DNA of 64,000 bases from Aquatica leii (GCA_035610365.1 CM069435.1:12513123-12577122), one strand, 5' to 3'; positions 22,470 to 34,990 are shown, counted from the stretch's first letter. The notes: generated by a model from the sequence alone, not told the origin. A program made the numbers and translations.

Positions 22470-23400
22470 ACTACATACAGCTAAACGACGTGACCAAAAA
22501 AGACAGCTACCCTTTGCCCAGAATTGGCGATACGTTAGACACCCTGTCATGATCCCTGTGGCTTTCTACGTTAGATTTAAAGAGATGTTACTGGCAGGTA
22601 GATTTGGAACCCAAAAATCGTGAAAAACAGTTTTTACGATTGGAACTGGTTCACTGTGATGCCCTTTGGCCTGTGTAACGCTCCTGCAACGTTCGAGCGT
22701 TTGATGGAGACCATCTTGCGCGGATTGCCTTGGAAGACGTGCTTGGTTTACCTGGACGACGTGATCGTGGTTGGAAGGTGGTTTGATGAACACTTGAACA
22801 ACTTGGAAGAAGTGTTTCAGCGACTAAGTAGAGCTAATCTCCAACTGAGTCCAAAGAAGTGCCTAGTATTTAAAAAGAAAGAGCAATACCTTGGTCACGT
22901 CGTATCTAGAGATAGAGTAAAGGCTGACTTAGACAAAATACGAGCAGTGCAAGCATGGTCAAGACCAATCGACAAACATCAGGTCCGAAGTTTTCTTGGG
23001 TTGTGCACCTATTATAGACGATTTGTACCCGGATTTGCAAATATTGCCAAATCTTTGACGAAATTGACGGAAGAAAGAGCAGAATTTAGATGGAATGAAG
23101 ACTGCGAAAAGATTATTTTCATCAACTAAAACAGGTCCTAGACACTTCGTCGATTTTGAGTAATCCAAGAGAAGATGGAAAATTTGTTTTGGATACGCAA
23201 GCAATCTGGCCATAGGCGCGGACCTTTCGCAGGTCTAATATGGACAAGAAAAAGTTATCGCATATTTTAGCAAGGTTTTTCCTAGGCTAAAAAAGAGTAA
23301 CTAGGAGGGAGCTGTTAGCAGTCGACAAGTCCATCGAACATTCCTACAAATATTTGTATGGACAAAAATTTTTACTGAGAACCATGTCCGGCGGACTGCA
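22470..23400 (+). pseudogene. Gypsy reverse transcriptase and start of RNase H
   Basis: After frame breaks at 22470-22620, a 169-codon frame holds FTVMPFGLCNAPATFERLME, the catalytic YLDD within CLVYLDDVIVVG, the connection LSPKKCLVFKKKEQYLGHVV and QVRSFLGLCTYYRRFVPGFA. The fingers region, which should carry the first catalytic Asp, is badly damaged. RNase H remains appear after 23130 (LDTSSILSNPREDGKFVLDT) but decay quickly. Confidence 0.88.
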
Positions 23401-23589
23401 GCCATTGTTCGCGACTAGAAGAAAAAGTTGAATGCCTCCGGAGAACTGCTATGGTTGATGACGAGTGGGAACCCGAACAGTTGTGTCGCGAACAAGAAAA
23501 CAACCCTGAAACAAGACTACTCCAGGACTGGAAAGAAAACGGCCGACGACCAACCTGGGAGGAAGTGAGCACTTTGGGCAGATACATCA

Positions 23590-24600
23590 AAGTGTACATC
23601 AGAAGGACACTTTGACATTAAGAAGATATTGGGGAAAGTTCGAGAACGATTCTACTGGTTAAACTGCAAAGAGGACGTCATGGAATGTTGCCATAAGTGC
23701 ACGGTCTGCGCATCAGAAAATGGTCCAGTGAGAAAGCGCAAAGCACACGTAAAGCAATACAACGTAGAAAGCCCTTTGGAAAGAGTAGCGATTAATATCG
23801 CAGGACCGTTCCCAGAATACGATTCGGGAAATAAATACATCCTGCTGGCGATGGATTATTTCACGAAATGAACGGAGGCTTACGCCATACCCAATCAAGA
23901 AGCAGCTACAGTCGTAGACGTATTAGTAAAAGAGTTTTTCGGCCGGTTTCGAGTTCCGTTGCAATTACACTCCAATCAAGAAAGCAACTTTGAGTCTGGA
24001 CTGTTCAAGAAGTTTGCCGACTGTTGGGAATTAAGAAAACTAAGACGACGCCTCTCCATCTTCAATCTGACGGCTTGGTTAAGCGGATGAATCGAGCAAT
24101 GGGAAAATACTTAGCCAAAGCAGTGTCCGAGCACCAAAGAGACTGGGATAAGTACTTACTTCTTTTCCTCATGGCATAGCGATCATCCGTTCACGAAGGC
24201 ACAGGCCAAACACCATCCTGTGTGATGCTTGGTCGCGAAATACGACTGCAATGCGACCTCCAATTTGGACGAAGACCGGAAGAAAAAGTTGCTGCAGAAG
24301 ACTACGTTAGCAAGCTGACCAAGAGGCTAGACGAAATACATGAAGAGGTCCGTAAAAACACACAAATTGCCAGCCACAGAATGAAGACTAAATATGACGT
24401 TAATGCACAAAATGGTGAGTTTCAACCTGGCGACATGGTGTGGTTGTATAATCCCGAAAGAAGACGTGGTTTGTCGCCAAAGCTGCAAAGGCATTAGGAA
24501 GTCGTGCAGCGTATTAATGACATCATATATCGCATCCGAAAACCACCAAGCGGCAAGCCAAAAGTGGTCCACGTCGATCGTCTAGCCCCATTTGCTGACG
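23590..24600 (+). pseudogene. Gypsy integrase
   Basis: RFYWLNCKEDVMECCHKC holds the zinc-binding Cys pair of the N-terminal HHCC domain. NIAGPFPEYDSGNKYILLAM starts the catalytic core, although the usual catalytic Asp near 'IDIAGPFP' reads Asn here, and a TGA follows at about 23869. Later pieces include MLGREIRLQCDLQFG and the C-terminal GDMVWLYNPERRRGLSPKLQ with KVVHVDRLAPF, typical of the Gypsy integrase tail. Four or more stops break it. Confidence 0.85.
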
Positions 24601-24689
24601 ATAATCACAATACACAAGTTCAGGTCCGAACCAGAACAATAACTAGCAGAACCAGAAATCAAATCGAAGGAATAGAGTTCGATAAGTTT

Positions 24690-24914
24690 ATGAACTTATA
24701 CGGAGGTTCTGGAAAAGCTAGGTTCGGAGTTACCGATGAACAGCAAGACCTGTTCCAAACACAAAAAGATTACGCCATCGCACATTGCGTAAGCGAGGAT
24801 CTTGACATGTCCAGAGGGGTTGTAGTCGTATTTAAAAACCAGTTTGGGCAGTTAGATGAACTACGAAGACATCAACCGACAGTCGGAAAGGTTTTAAGAC
24901 TACGTGGTACGTGA
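24690..24914 (+). pseudogene. N-terminal half of a TARG1/OARD1-like macro domain at the Gypsy 3' end
   Basis: In frame with the integrase tail, the last 65 codons contain QQDLFQTQKDYAIAHCVSED, then LDMSRGVVVVFKNQFGQLDE and LRRHQPTVGKVLRLRG. This follows the macro-domain order: 'DLF' strand, 'AHCVSED' (ADP-ribose contact), 'M-S-x-G' phosphate loop, 'F-K-x-x-F-G' helix and 'VGxV' strand. Its closest match is the TARG1/OARD1 class that removes ADP-ribose from proteins. The sequence stops where the LTR begins, so the half that carries the catalytic Lys and Asp in TARG1 is missing. Gypsy polyproteins normally do not have this domain. Confidence 0.78.
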
Positions 24915-25121
24915 CTTTAACATCAACAATAAGTGTTAAACAAGTTTGGGAAGTTATCAGCGGACTTTATCTTATCTTCGTGTCAATGATAGCACTGTAT
25001 ATAAATTAGTGTAAGTGTTTTTATTAAATATCCTTAGGTTTAATTAGTTCGGTTAATAATAATAAACGTGTACATATTTTTAGTATAAATAAATTAATTA
25101 GTTTTAATAATAAACGTTACA
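24909..25121 (+). repeat. 3' LTR of the Gypsy element, 5' end missing
   Basis: Aligns to the 5' LTR from GTGACTTTAAC onward and ends GTTACA. Its first 60 bases are absent, the macro-domain frame running straight into it, so one deletion seems to have removed both the rest of the macro domain and the LTR start. Confidence 0.75.
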
Positions 25122-27660
25122 ATGCATATTTAAAATTCAGAAACATGCATTTAGTTACTCTCATTTTATAAGATGTTCTGTTAAAGTTATAATGACGTCA
25201 ATAATCAAAAACTTAGTGTCAAATTTAATGACGATGACTTGAAAAAACTGTGTTAGCATGAGCCGGTGAAACAGACGACGAGCCATCCGATGAAAACACA
25301 GACGTTGACCAATATTTTAGAGATAGTCGGCGAGTGGGTGTAGATAACTAAAATATCACAAAGGGAAAAAACTTGGGCGCCACCTCTTAAGGCACGGGTA
25401 GAATACCCAGTCGAGGAACTAGATGGAATAGAATAACCCGCTGGAAGTAAATTAAACACAGGAGAGACAAAAGCAAACAACAGATAACACTCGAAGGTCG
25501 CTGCAAGTGTATACAGTATATTCCCAGAAAATCTGAAAAACATGGTTTCAAGATGTATGCTGCATAAGAATTGAAGACATTGACCCGCAGGGTTCTTACT
25601 TCTTACTGGGCTAAACCTTAAAATAGCTAATTTATTCACAAGAAAAACAAAGAACATGATAGTTGTCGGCACGCAATAAGACAAAACAAATGATACATTC
25701 TAAAAGAACTAAAGCCGCCCAGTTTGTTCTTCGATGTTTTGTTATAAAAACAATGTTGAAATGGTGAGTTACGCTAAGAAATGTGTAATTAATTATCAAC
25801 GATACTGCCAAAAAGAAGATAGATCTAACTTTATGTTATAACCAAACAAAAGGTGAAATTAGACGTTGCCGTTAGCACTTTTTTCAAAATTGTCGAGGTA
25901 TCAGTTCTGAACGCCTTTAGTTTTTTTCCAAGGAACATCCAAACTACAATCAAGGTATGACCGATGAATAAAACATTTTTAAAGATAGTCAACCTTACTG
26001 GCAATATGCGACCCATAAATTTATACTGCGCACTAGAAATCGTTAACATAGTTTTGTAATGAACTGGTTTGTTACGTTACTGTGCAGTGTACTGTAAAGT
26101 GTTGCTAAAAAGATTGTAATAGTTTCCCTTAAATGCGTTAATATTTAAATACTTTCTTAACAATGTTGCCAGTACTACAAATTAATTTATGTACAACATT
26201 TGTTGTTTATTGCTTTACCTATAAAACGTAACTAAATAATCATACGTACAATGACAACGTTATGTAGAAATTAAAATTTTTATGGCATGTTATAAAATGT
26301 GTTTATTTTGCATTGGTGTTACTTGAATTAAAAAGTATAACTGCGTAGTTTCTTGTACATGACACACTATGTTTAGATATATTATTTTTTACATAATACA
26401 ATTTTTCTGCGAGAGTACTTTAGTAAAGGTAGTAACGTAAATAGTTAAATTATTTGCTATGTAAATACAGTTAAACCTGTTAAAATTTACCGGAACGAGA
26501 TAAATTTTCCGCTTTATGCAAAATTCCGCTTTGTGAAGTTTTAATTAAATTATACAACAATTTCTTTTAATATACGAACACTTTTTAAAATAAAACGGTA
26601 AAACTTGAAAACATAGATAAATGTTATGCATTTTCAAATTTGTATAAAAAAATTGAATTTTTTTTATTTTATAGGTGCTACGGTTCGTTTTTCTAACTCG
26701 GTGCTTAAATAATAAATTAAAAATCTTTATAAAACAGTTGCTCTTTCTTTCTAAATCCGATAAAAAAAGTTGAATGTTTTTTAAGTAATTTATAGAATCG
26801 CCAAAACTATTAACATTCGAATCTATTGAAACTATAAACAAAAGAATTATTTGTAAACGCAAAAACAAATTTAAAGTAAACGTGTTTTATTTTGATAAAT
26901 GATGTGATATTAAAACATTAAACCAGACGTACTTACCGGGCGGTATTATCTTGTTAATATATTTTAAATTGGTTATATAATTTTAACTTTCTATTACTGT
27001 AATTACCCTAGTTTTGTTTTAAAATGAGTAATATTGTAACGTGCCATCGTTGAACTTATAGAAATTGTAAAAACTCTAGAAAGAATTCTCCATGTATGTG
27101 TTTTTATCGATTACGCTATCTATAGCTTATTACAGTAAAATCGGTCGTTTGTGACATTTTTGAAAGTCCTCAATTATTCCAATAATCATTAATGTAAATA
27201 AAATACTCTATTATAAATCTTACGCTCGCTGTCTTTACAAATACCTACTCTTTTGTACACAAAATTTTGAAAACCCCCATTATTGATTCACTTTCTAAAA
27301 TATCAATGTGGCTTTTCCGTATTTAACTTTTATATAGATCGCAAGTGTCTAATACTCTCTCTTTATGTATCGTATAACAATACCTTGTGGGGTTAAAATA
27401 AAGTAAAATGTAAGTTTATCTGAAAACGTTGGTCCTTATATTTACTTTTCATAATAATGTGCATTAAAAAATTTTGCTCATTTTATAACATGGCAACATA
27501 GATCAGTGTTCAATGCGGCACCTCTAATCTGCAGGTAAAATTTAACTACTATAGTTCAAGTGTTGACCACATTAATGAATTATATTTCAGTACAGGAAAA
27601 AAGTAAACAAAAACATTTTTATTACGTGAGTTGACTATCTTTAAGAATATTTCAATCAAC
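25122..27660. other. AT-rich DNA, possible repeat scraps
   Basis: A 143-codon frame at 25253-25684 (-) has hydrophobic composition but no recognisable domain; I do not call it. At about 26468-26540 the sequence ACCTGTTAAAATTTACCGG and a 'CCGCTTTATGCAAAATTCCG' pattern resembles the end of a pogo/Tigger-type element, but no opposite end was found. Confidence 0.4.
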
Positions 27661-27663
27661 GGT

Positions 27664-27845
27664 ATGACTTACAAACGCAGAATAATCCTGAGAGATTTGG
27701 CCAAGAAGCTAGTGTTACCACATATGTAAAAGAGGTCTACAAACCCCAAACTACGAAAGAAAGTTTTAGAAGTAATGAAGAGAAAGAGATGTTCATTGTA
27801 TCCAAACTGTATTGATCGTAAACGCAAAACGTTTCAGACAAAAAA
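27664..27845 (+). pseudogene. piggyBac transposase C-terminal relic
   Basis: The frame gives KRRIILRDLAKKLVLPHM, a stop, then KRSTNPKLRKKVLEVMKRKR and CSLYPNCIDRKRKTFQ. This matches the spacing of the piggyBac tail: a basic helix ending in 'L-x-x-P-x-(I/M)', then the first half of the cysteine-rich finger C-x4-C-x-(D/R)RK. The remaining finger cysteines are not present. It differs from the two larger piggyBacs in this window, so it represents a third lineage or a very old copy. Confidence 0.5.
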
Positions 27846-29170
27846 CGTGCTTCAATCTTCAGTAGCTAAAATTCGTAACAAAAAACTGCCACTAAGAATC
27901 AGTCAGCAGAATATTGGAGATTCCTTACATCGATTATAATTTGCGTCTAGAAGAACTTATTCCTAATAAAACTCTTTTAAATATAGGTATTCAAGAAGTA
28001 TTAGACGAGTCTGTCAATAAACTACGAGTAGCAGAGCCAGAGAGCAATGTTTCAACTGAGAGGGTATAGATTCAGTAAAATGTCTTGAAAAAAATTTAGA
28101 AAGTCCAGAAGATGTGGATAGTGTCTATCATTTATTAAATTAAACATAATATTTTTATAATTGTTGGAAATCAATAATAATTCAAAATCACATATTTAAA
28201 GAAGGCGGAATATATTATAAATTAGATAATATAACATAGAATGAATTTCTATAAATTAGGAAAGCATAGACAGAGTAAATATACAGGAGGTATAATTTCA
28301 ATTGTAGCACAACCAAAGAACAGAGCCACCGCATTAACAGCTCCGCTGTTTAATTTATCCTCGAACGTTGTAATTAAGAAAGTCAATTGCGTTAGAACAA
28401 GAATTAACGAACAGGGGCAAATAAATGCCTACGTCGATGGCTGTCTGATACATTTACGTAATTTAGTATAGATAAAGGAATGAATAAACAATATTAAATT
28501 ATTAGATTTGATTTTAAATAAATTAACTTTATTCGCATTTAACAAAAAATTAAATAACCAAATTTTAGACATAAATGGAAATTTGAAAAATTTGAAACGG
28601 GTGGTTTTTTCTGTACGATAAAATTAAAAAAATGTAATACAAGACATAACCATTTGCTTTTAACTCAATTGACTCGTATGAATAACTAATAACTTCAATA
28701 AAAACTCAACAAATAAAGTCAAAAAAAGAACTTTTTTCCACTACTAGTTCTATAGGTTTTTATTATTATGTATAATAGTAGGTTGTGAATTAGCACTTTT
28801 TTAACCGCAGGTAAATAATATTACATTATTAACTACTAGTAAATAATGAACATACATGGTTATACAACTCGGAATATTCTGGCCAAAATACGTGACTTTC
28901 AAAAAATTTCGCTTCTGGGATGTATTAAATTATTTTCCTATTATACAGGGTGTTGCCAAGGCGGTAAAAGTATCAAAGTTGTGTTTTTTTAAATGAAACC
29001 CTCTGTATATAATTACATTTTTGGATTCTCCGATAAAAATTAATTTAATAACGTTTATGAGGATGAAACCTTCAGATTTTTAAATAATTTGTATTTTGTC
29101 AAAATGTAACCTAATTTTTATGTTTAAGATATTTAAGAAGTATCTAAATTATATGAGTCAAATTTACAGT
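27846..29170. other. Region without confident gene
   Basis: Around 27960-28065 one frame reads LLNIGIQEVLDESVNKLRV, which resembles NIGIEEILD in the element at the window's right end. A 76-codon frame at 28241-28471 has no motif. At about 28946 the sequence ACAGGGTGTTGCCAAGGCGG looks like a common insect repeat end. Confidence 0.35.
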
Positions 29171-29322
29171 AGTGTTTTTTTCTTAATTTTATTATAGCTG
29201 GTTCTGAAATTCAGTATGCAATAAACGGCTAAGTTGAAGCGGGTGTGGATATCTGTTAGCCCGAGTTCGAACTGGATAGCACTAGTTTTTTGGATAAGAG
29301 AAACACTTAACTCCTTGTGTAT

Positions 29323-31240
29323 TTAGGTATTCCACACTAACCACGAACACTTGATTGCAATTCGTAGCACTTTGTTTTGCATTGTTTGAAGTTTCTTCAT
29401 CAATGTTTGTGATGCGGTGCACCATATTGGACAAGAAAAGGCAAGTAGTGGTCTAATTCCTTTATAGATAAGTACGATGCATTCCGCTCTAAGATGAGAC
29501 TTACGGTTGATAAGTGGATATAACGCTCCTAATCTGTTATGGAACTCATTGGGTTTTTTGTTTATGTAATAACCCCAGTTCAACTTAGCATCTAAATGCA
29601 CTCTTAAATATTTTACTGCTGTATCTTTCGGTTTCCAGTCGATTTCATTATTTATTTTTATTTTTTGAAAGATGATTATATCGTTTGAAGGTAAACATTT
29701 TAGTTTGGCATTTATCAGAATTGATGTTAGTTTTACAATTTGTGAAGCATTCAGATATTATAGTTGTGGAGTTTTGAGCGAGTTCAATTGCAGTTTTGGC
29801 ACAGAGCTTTGTGCTATTATACTCGTTTTGTCAGAGAACATGGCTAGTGTGGAAGGAATTGCTGTTGGAATGTCAGAAACGTACATATTAAATAGCGTAG
29901 AACCCCAAGATGCTGATCTCGGAACTCCCGCTTTTATAGATTTTAAAATAGATAATGTTGAGTTCACTCTGACTTTGAATGATTTGGTGTTGAGGAAGGA
30001 TTGGATAGTTTTAATTAGGTAGAGCGGTGTGTTTATAACAATTAGATTGTAAAAGAGTCCATCATGTCAGACTTTATTGAAAGCTATCTCCAAATCAATA
30101 AAAACAATAACAGTAAATTCGTTATTCTCAAATCCTCTTTCAATAGTTTCAATAATTCTATGCAGTTGAGTGAGCTGCTCGGAAACCGAATTGATGAGGA
30201 GGGACAATTTCTTTTCGATGAAGGTCGTCGTGCAACCGGGTAGGTATACCTTTTTCAAAGTTTGGCCAAAGTTGACAATAGGCTAATGGGTCTATAACTG
30301 CCTAGGTTTTCCTTGGATTTTTCTATTTTATAGATGGGTAGTATAATTTCAGTTTTCCAGCGTGTCTGACGCAGAAGACAGGAGCCTTGCGCGTGGGTAG
30401 TAGTATAATGAAAGATTTAATTTCTTTAGCGGATGCTGGGACTATTTCATGAATATCTATCTAAATTTTAAGTTTCAATTGCGCGCTTTACTTGGGTTTC
30501 AAGGAGTTCATCATATGCCCCAGTATTTGGTGTGTATTTGTTGTTCGAGATGTGTGGCTAATATATAAACTTTTTATTCTCCAGAGGAGTATGAGCTGTT
30601 GTTTGATACAATTGGATAAATTATGTTTGGTTAGCTTAAGATCCTTTTGGTGGCGAGCCACATGAAAGGATCGCACAGTTGTATTTCTTCAAGGTAGGAA
30701 TTGTATCTCTGAGGTCTGAATCTGTTCGTGCTTGATTAAATGACAGTGATGGTTAAACAGCGTTTTGAGGTATGGTAACCGATTTCTCAGCCATTCACTT
30801 CTATATCTGTTCTTTCTTTTAATTAGGTCTAATGTATAATTAGGAGCTCTCATATGGTCGGGAACTTTCCTATGTTTCTATGGTGTGGTTGATTCTCGTA
30901 TACTTTCTTGTAAGATCGTTGTGTATTTTAGTACAGCGTCGTTTAGTTCCGAGATTGTATTCAGTGTTTCAGTTTCAGTTTTTGATTAAATGTTGTCGTG
31001 AATATGTCCCAATTTGTTTTACCACAAGCTAGCCTAGGCAGAGAAAGTGTGTTTTGTGGTGTACAGTGGAAACTAACGACGACTGGAAGCTAATCAGAAT
31101 CGAGTTTGAAATATACTTTTTGGTACACAAAGGTAACCATATTTTTATGCAGCATGACGTCCAAGGTGTCAGGTTGGTGATCCGGTCGATACGGGTAGTA
31201 AGTGGATTCATTCGGGACAGATATACTAATACCATGAAAT
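29323..31240 (-). pseudogene. Jockey-like LINE (endonuclease remnant and reverse transcriptase), decayed
   Basis: From right to left on the minus strand: a weak endonuclease tail (31235-31029); palm block FTVIVFIDLEIAFNKV at 30110-30067; AGVPRSASWGSTLFNMYVSD with FSDKTSI in place of the usual FADDT box near 29900; and the thumb/C-terminal block RLGALYPLINRKSHLRAECI, then YKGIRPLLAFSCPIWCTAS, at 29540-29390. The layout and the 'LYPLINRKS ... CPIW' segment are typical of the Jockey clade. The loss of catalytic Asp codons and many frame breaks show an old copy. Confidence 0.75.
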
Positions 31241-31386
31241 TTTTTTTGAATTTCTAGCGGAAATAAAGTTATAGAGGAAATACGCTAACGTAGACAATCA
31301 GTATCCTCATATGGCACAATAGAGAAAAACTCAAAATTCTAAAAATTTGTTAAAATAATTTTATTTAATATACTTTGAGTTTCGAT

Positions 31387-33181
31387 TGTAACCTGCGTTT
31401 GGAATTTTTAGCAGTGGATCTTTTATGTAAGACCCCGTAAGTAGATTCAACTGGCTGAATTTGCGGTTTTCTTTTTTTTTTGTACGTTTGATTAGTTCGA
31501 TGTTAGCATCGAAGACGTTTTACTCGTTATTTTATTACGTGTGATTTAAGGTTATTGGTATTTCAAGTTGTTTTACAATTATTACTGGTATTTTTTGAAT
31601 GCATTAAGTTCAGTGGTTTTGATTTTGATTTAGTGTTTTACTTGTTTATCTCAGTAAAATAACAATGCGAGATAATTTACGACTTCCTTTTTGGAATGTA
31701 ATTTGATCCATTTTTCTTGGTATCTATACTTTGTTTATGTTGGGTTCTTTTATGAGCGCGATTGCGAACCACATGATGATTCAGCGACGTAAGCGTTTTC
31801 GGTGAGAAATGTTTAGGTCTACGTGACAAGACGCATTTGGCCAATTATAGTTTTCATCTTTGTTAATTTAGTTCGTTTAGTGTTCTATCTTTTACAAAGA
31901 TTTTACGGCGCAAGTTCATTAAATTAAGTGGGAATACGAGGTGTTAAAAGAGGTAAAGTTTTGTTTTTGGGGATGATTGTTTCGGTGGCAATTAAGAAAT
32001 ACCGGGTACCGTGATGTAGTTGAGTGGTTAGGGTACTTTTACCCTATCGTTATGTAATACCGCGGAAGTTAGTTGGAACCGTGAAAATTAAGTGTAGTGG
32101 TGGAAAAGTTTGATTTTCCAAATTTCGTAATTTACGGTTTAAGTAGACTTCATGGTTTCCAAAAATAAAAACTCACGTTTCAAGTTGGATATGCAATCGT
32201 TGGGTTGTGCTAAATCCAGTCTTCGCATTTGTGCGGATTCTATTTAAGTGTTAAAAAGAAAATTCTTTCGCCGTCATTGCAATTTTTTTTGGGGTACCTT
32301 TCAACGTTTTTCTACCTGTAGACAACTGACCACGTAGAACTAACCACTGGTTCTTTCCTGAAGTTACGACGAATTCAAGGTATTTATGTTGCACCATTTA
32401 TTTAATCGTGAAGATATTATTTACGTGATTAAGTGTTAAAAGCTTTGAATTTCAAATAAAAATTACAAGTGTCTCGAATTGATTTAACGTTAATGTAACT
32501 AATTATTGTCCGTATTTTTTTATCGGAACTGTGACATATCCCGAGTTAAAAATTTATTAAACGGGACCGAATTTTCGATTCAAGATTTATATATTAGTTT
32601 TATATTAAATAAGTTTATTTTTTTTTGTTGTTTTGTTGTAAATGAGTAATTTCGACGCGCGCACGGCCGTGATAAATTAAGATTTATAATTTGTGCTTGG
32701 TTTTATTAAATTTTGTATTGTATTATTTTGTTGTTGAGGAGTTATTCAAATAATTTTAAATTTTGTTTTTATCAAACGTTCATTTACGTACCTTTTGTTG
32801 TTTTGGTTAATTTTTGTTGATTACGATACTTTATTTTTGTGTCATTATTTTTTTGTGTGTTCAAATAAATGTTAAATTGTTAAATGTAAAGAGCTTTTAA
32901 TTCCGTCGGCCTCCGCGTGTGTAACTTTATTAATTTATTACAGATTTTAGTGTGATACACTCGAACAAGGTAAGTTCGTTTAGGGTGTATCCTTCAGGAG
33001 CGGACTTGTGGTTGGCAAGGGCCAGAAGTCTATTAAGCTTTACTCCTCCCTGGCGCCCTTTGATTTCGACATTATTACTTTTCGATTTTATGTCAATCTC
33101 GTTTCCAAGTTATCACGGAATTTTTAAAATATAACCCACCCCGTCTCCACTGAGCAACCGGCACAACATCGTTTATGTTAC
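31387..33181 (+). repeat. LTR-like stretch, ends unresolved
   Basis: T-rich sequence starts TGTAACC. Near its right end it carries a block order like that of LTR family A: GCCAGAAGTCTAT, then CCTGGCGCCCTTT, then CCCACCCCGTCTCC and ACTGAGCAACCGGCACAA. In family A the order is GGCAGAAGTGTTAT, TCTGGCGCC, CTCCCCTACCTCC and TGTGTGAGTTGGCCGTGCAA. It may be a diverged solo LTR. No flanking repeat was found, so both ends are provisional. Confidence 0.35.
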
Positions 33182-33710
33182 CTCATTTCAGGCAGTGACA
33201 TTGTTTTAACTTTGGCATGTAACACGATGCATTAAAAAAAATAACTGCGCCCACGTGAGGTTGGAATCGCCATAAAGGAATAATACAAACAGTTTCAGTA
33301 ACAAAATACTTACGGTTATCTAACCGGCAAGTTTATTTTTAAAAATTGGCGACAATACTATTATTGGAAATAATGTGGGTTATGCGATAAAACCTCTTAC
33401 AGATCGTATCATATTAGTGGAACAAATTTTAAACAACACTAGTACAAAAAACCTTGTAGGAAGACGTCCATCTTTAAAAAATACAAAAAGCATAGAATAG
33501 TATATTAAAACGCAAGTTATTGAAACGTATTCTATGACGCGTGTTTTATACTATTTTCTCTATTTCGAGTTAATTTTAACATTTTTCGTATAATTTGAAT
33601 TTTCAAACAACATAGGCAGACTTTGGTAATATTTTATTGGATTGGTAACACTTATACTTTGACATATTGAAATTTATGTATGTTAACCTAAAATCTCATA
33701 TAAATGATCT
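33182..33710. other. Spacer
   Basis: AT-rich; a stretch at 33418-33485 could be translated without stops but shows no known motif. Confidence 0.4.
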
Positions 33711-34990
33711 CTTTAGACCAGTGATTCTCAAAGTGGTCTATATCGACCCCCAGGGATCTATGACAACCTGCAAAAGGTCTACGTCAGCAAAAAAAAATTT
33801 GGGGGTCCACGATAGTGGATCTCAACATACACTGATAGTACCAATTTACTTACATTATACTATCTTTTAATATAAAGACATATACATCATTTATAAAAGT
33901 ACCTATGAAGTAAAAAATGTATTATATATTATAACGTCCCGTTAGAGATTACAATTAAAATTCAATTCTTATCAATTCAACAAAGAATCTGCTAAAATAG
34001 AAGATATCAGATAACGTCATATCACATATAGTGAGTCAACTGGAATTTATGCTACTACTTATTACATTTTAAATTCAACTTAATTAAATTGTGTTATCAA
34101 AAACTTTTCGGAATACATACTCCGTTACAAATTAAACGTTTATTACTTTTGAATTGATATCGATTAATAGTTAGTTATATGATTTTATGCTTTTATTTAT
34201 CATCAATTTCAAGGTGATTGGCGCCCCAATATTGTTTTAATCCAAATATTGTTTTAATGCAAATAATGCTCATTTTTCTTTAATGTAAATAGTTAGTGTA
34301 TTATGTTATAGTTGCAAATAAATTAAAGGAATTCACGCCTGTGTATTTTACTTTCATTCAGGCTCACACCCAGAGGTCTGTGTTGCGACTGCTGTTGTGG
34401 TAAAATAAGTATGTTTGTTTTCGATAAATGTATATCTATATTTTGAACGTTTATTATTATTTTTATTGTATGTTTTTTATTTTTCATTACAATATGTTTA
34501 TAAAATTGTGTAAGTTGCAGGATGTAGGCATTCGCTTTGTGGTCCCAATACATTTTAAACTTGTAAAAACCTGCACATAATGATGTACCAGTATCATCTT
34601 ATTACAAGCATACGCGCAGTCTCAGAGCTTCGCGAACTTGCACTGACTTGTTCAATTAGTCACTGTATAAATACGAATGTGAGACAAATACGTTTATTCT
34701 TTCCCTGAATCTTGAAAAGGAAAGTGCTAAGAAAATATTTAAAAAAATATAAACTAGTAGTTTATCACACAAATTATACTGCATCAGTGTTATTTTGTTT
34801 GAGAGTGCCGGAGAAAAGTAAGTACATTATTTTTTATTAAATTTTAGTTTTGTACTCGTAGTTAGCAAAGATAGATAAATTACGCCAATCATGACTTCAG
34901 TTATTAGTAGTTTAATATTCAAATCATGCAAAATTACATGAGTACTCAATAGTTTCTTTCTGAAAGTTTTAGCAATCGTTATTATAATTA

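Larger units (their letters stand above)
20651..25121 (+). mobile_element. Degenerate Gypsy (Ty3) retrotransposon with macro-domain 3' end
   Basis: LTRs of about 230 bp flank gag, protease, reverse transcriptase, RNase H, integrase and an added macro domain, in Gypsy order. The 5' LTR (20651-20878) ends GTTACA and is followed by GTGGTGACAGGTGGG, the likely primer-binding area. The 3' LTR ends GTTACA at 25121. Coding frames are broken many times. No clean target duplication was found: GCAG precedes the left end and ATGC follows the right. Confidence 0.85.

Noticed and set aside
25253-25684. 143-codon minus-strand frame
   Set aside because: Hydrophobic composition but no recognisable domain, no promoter or splice pattern, and no start context; more likely the shadow of decayed repeat sequence.
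28241-28471. 76-codon frame with moderately even composition
   Set aside because: No domain, no neighbouring exon, and no sign of selection can be seen from one sequence.
28946-28966. ACAGGGTGTTGCCAAGGCGG, a possible common insect repeat end
   Set aside because: Only one end is visible and no partner was found within the window.
32010-32085. tRNA-like stretch with TAGTTGAGTGGTTAGGGT
   Set aside because: The A-box-like part is suggestive, but the B box (GGTTCGANTCC) is not matched and no cloverleaf folds, so I do not call a tRNA or SINE head.
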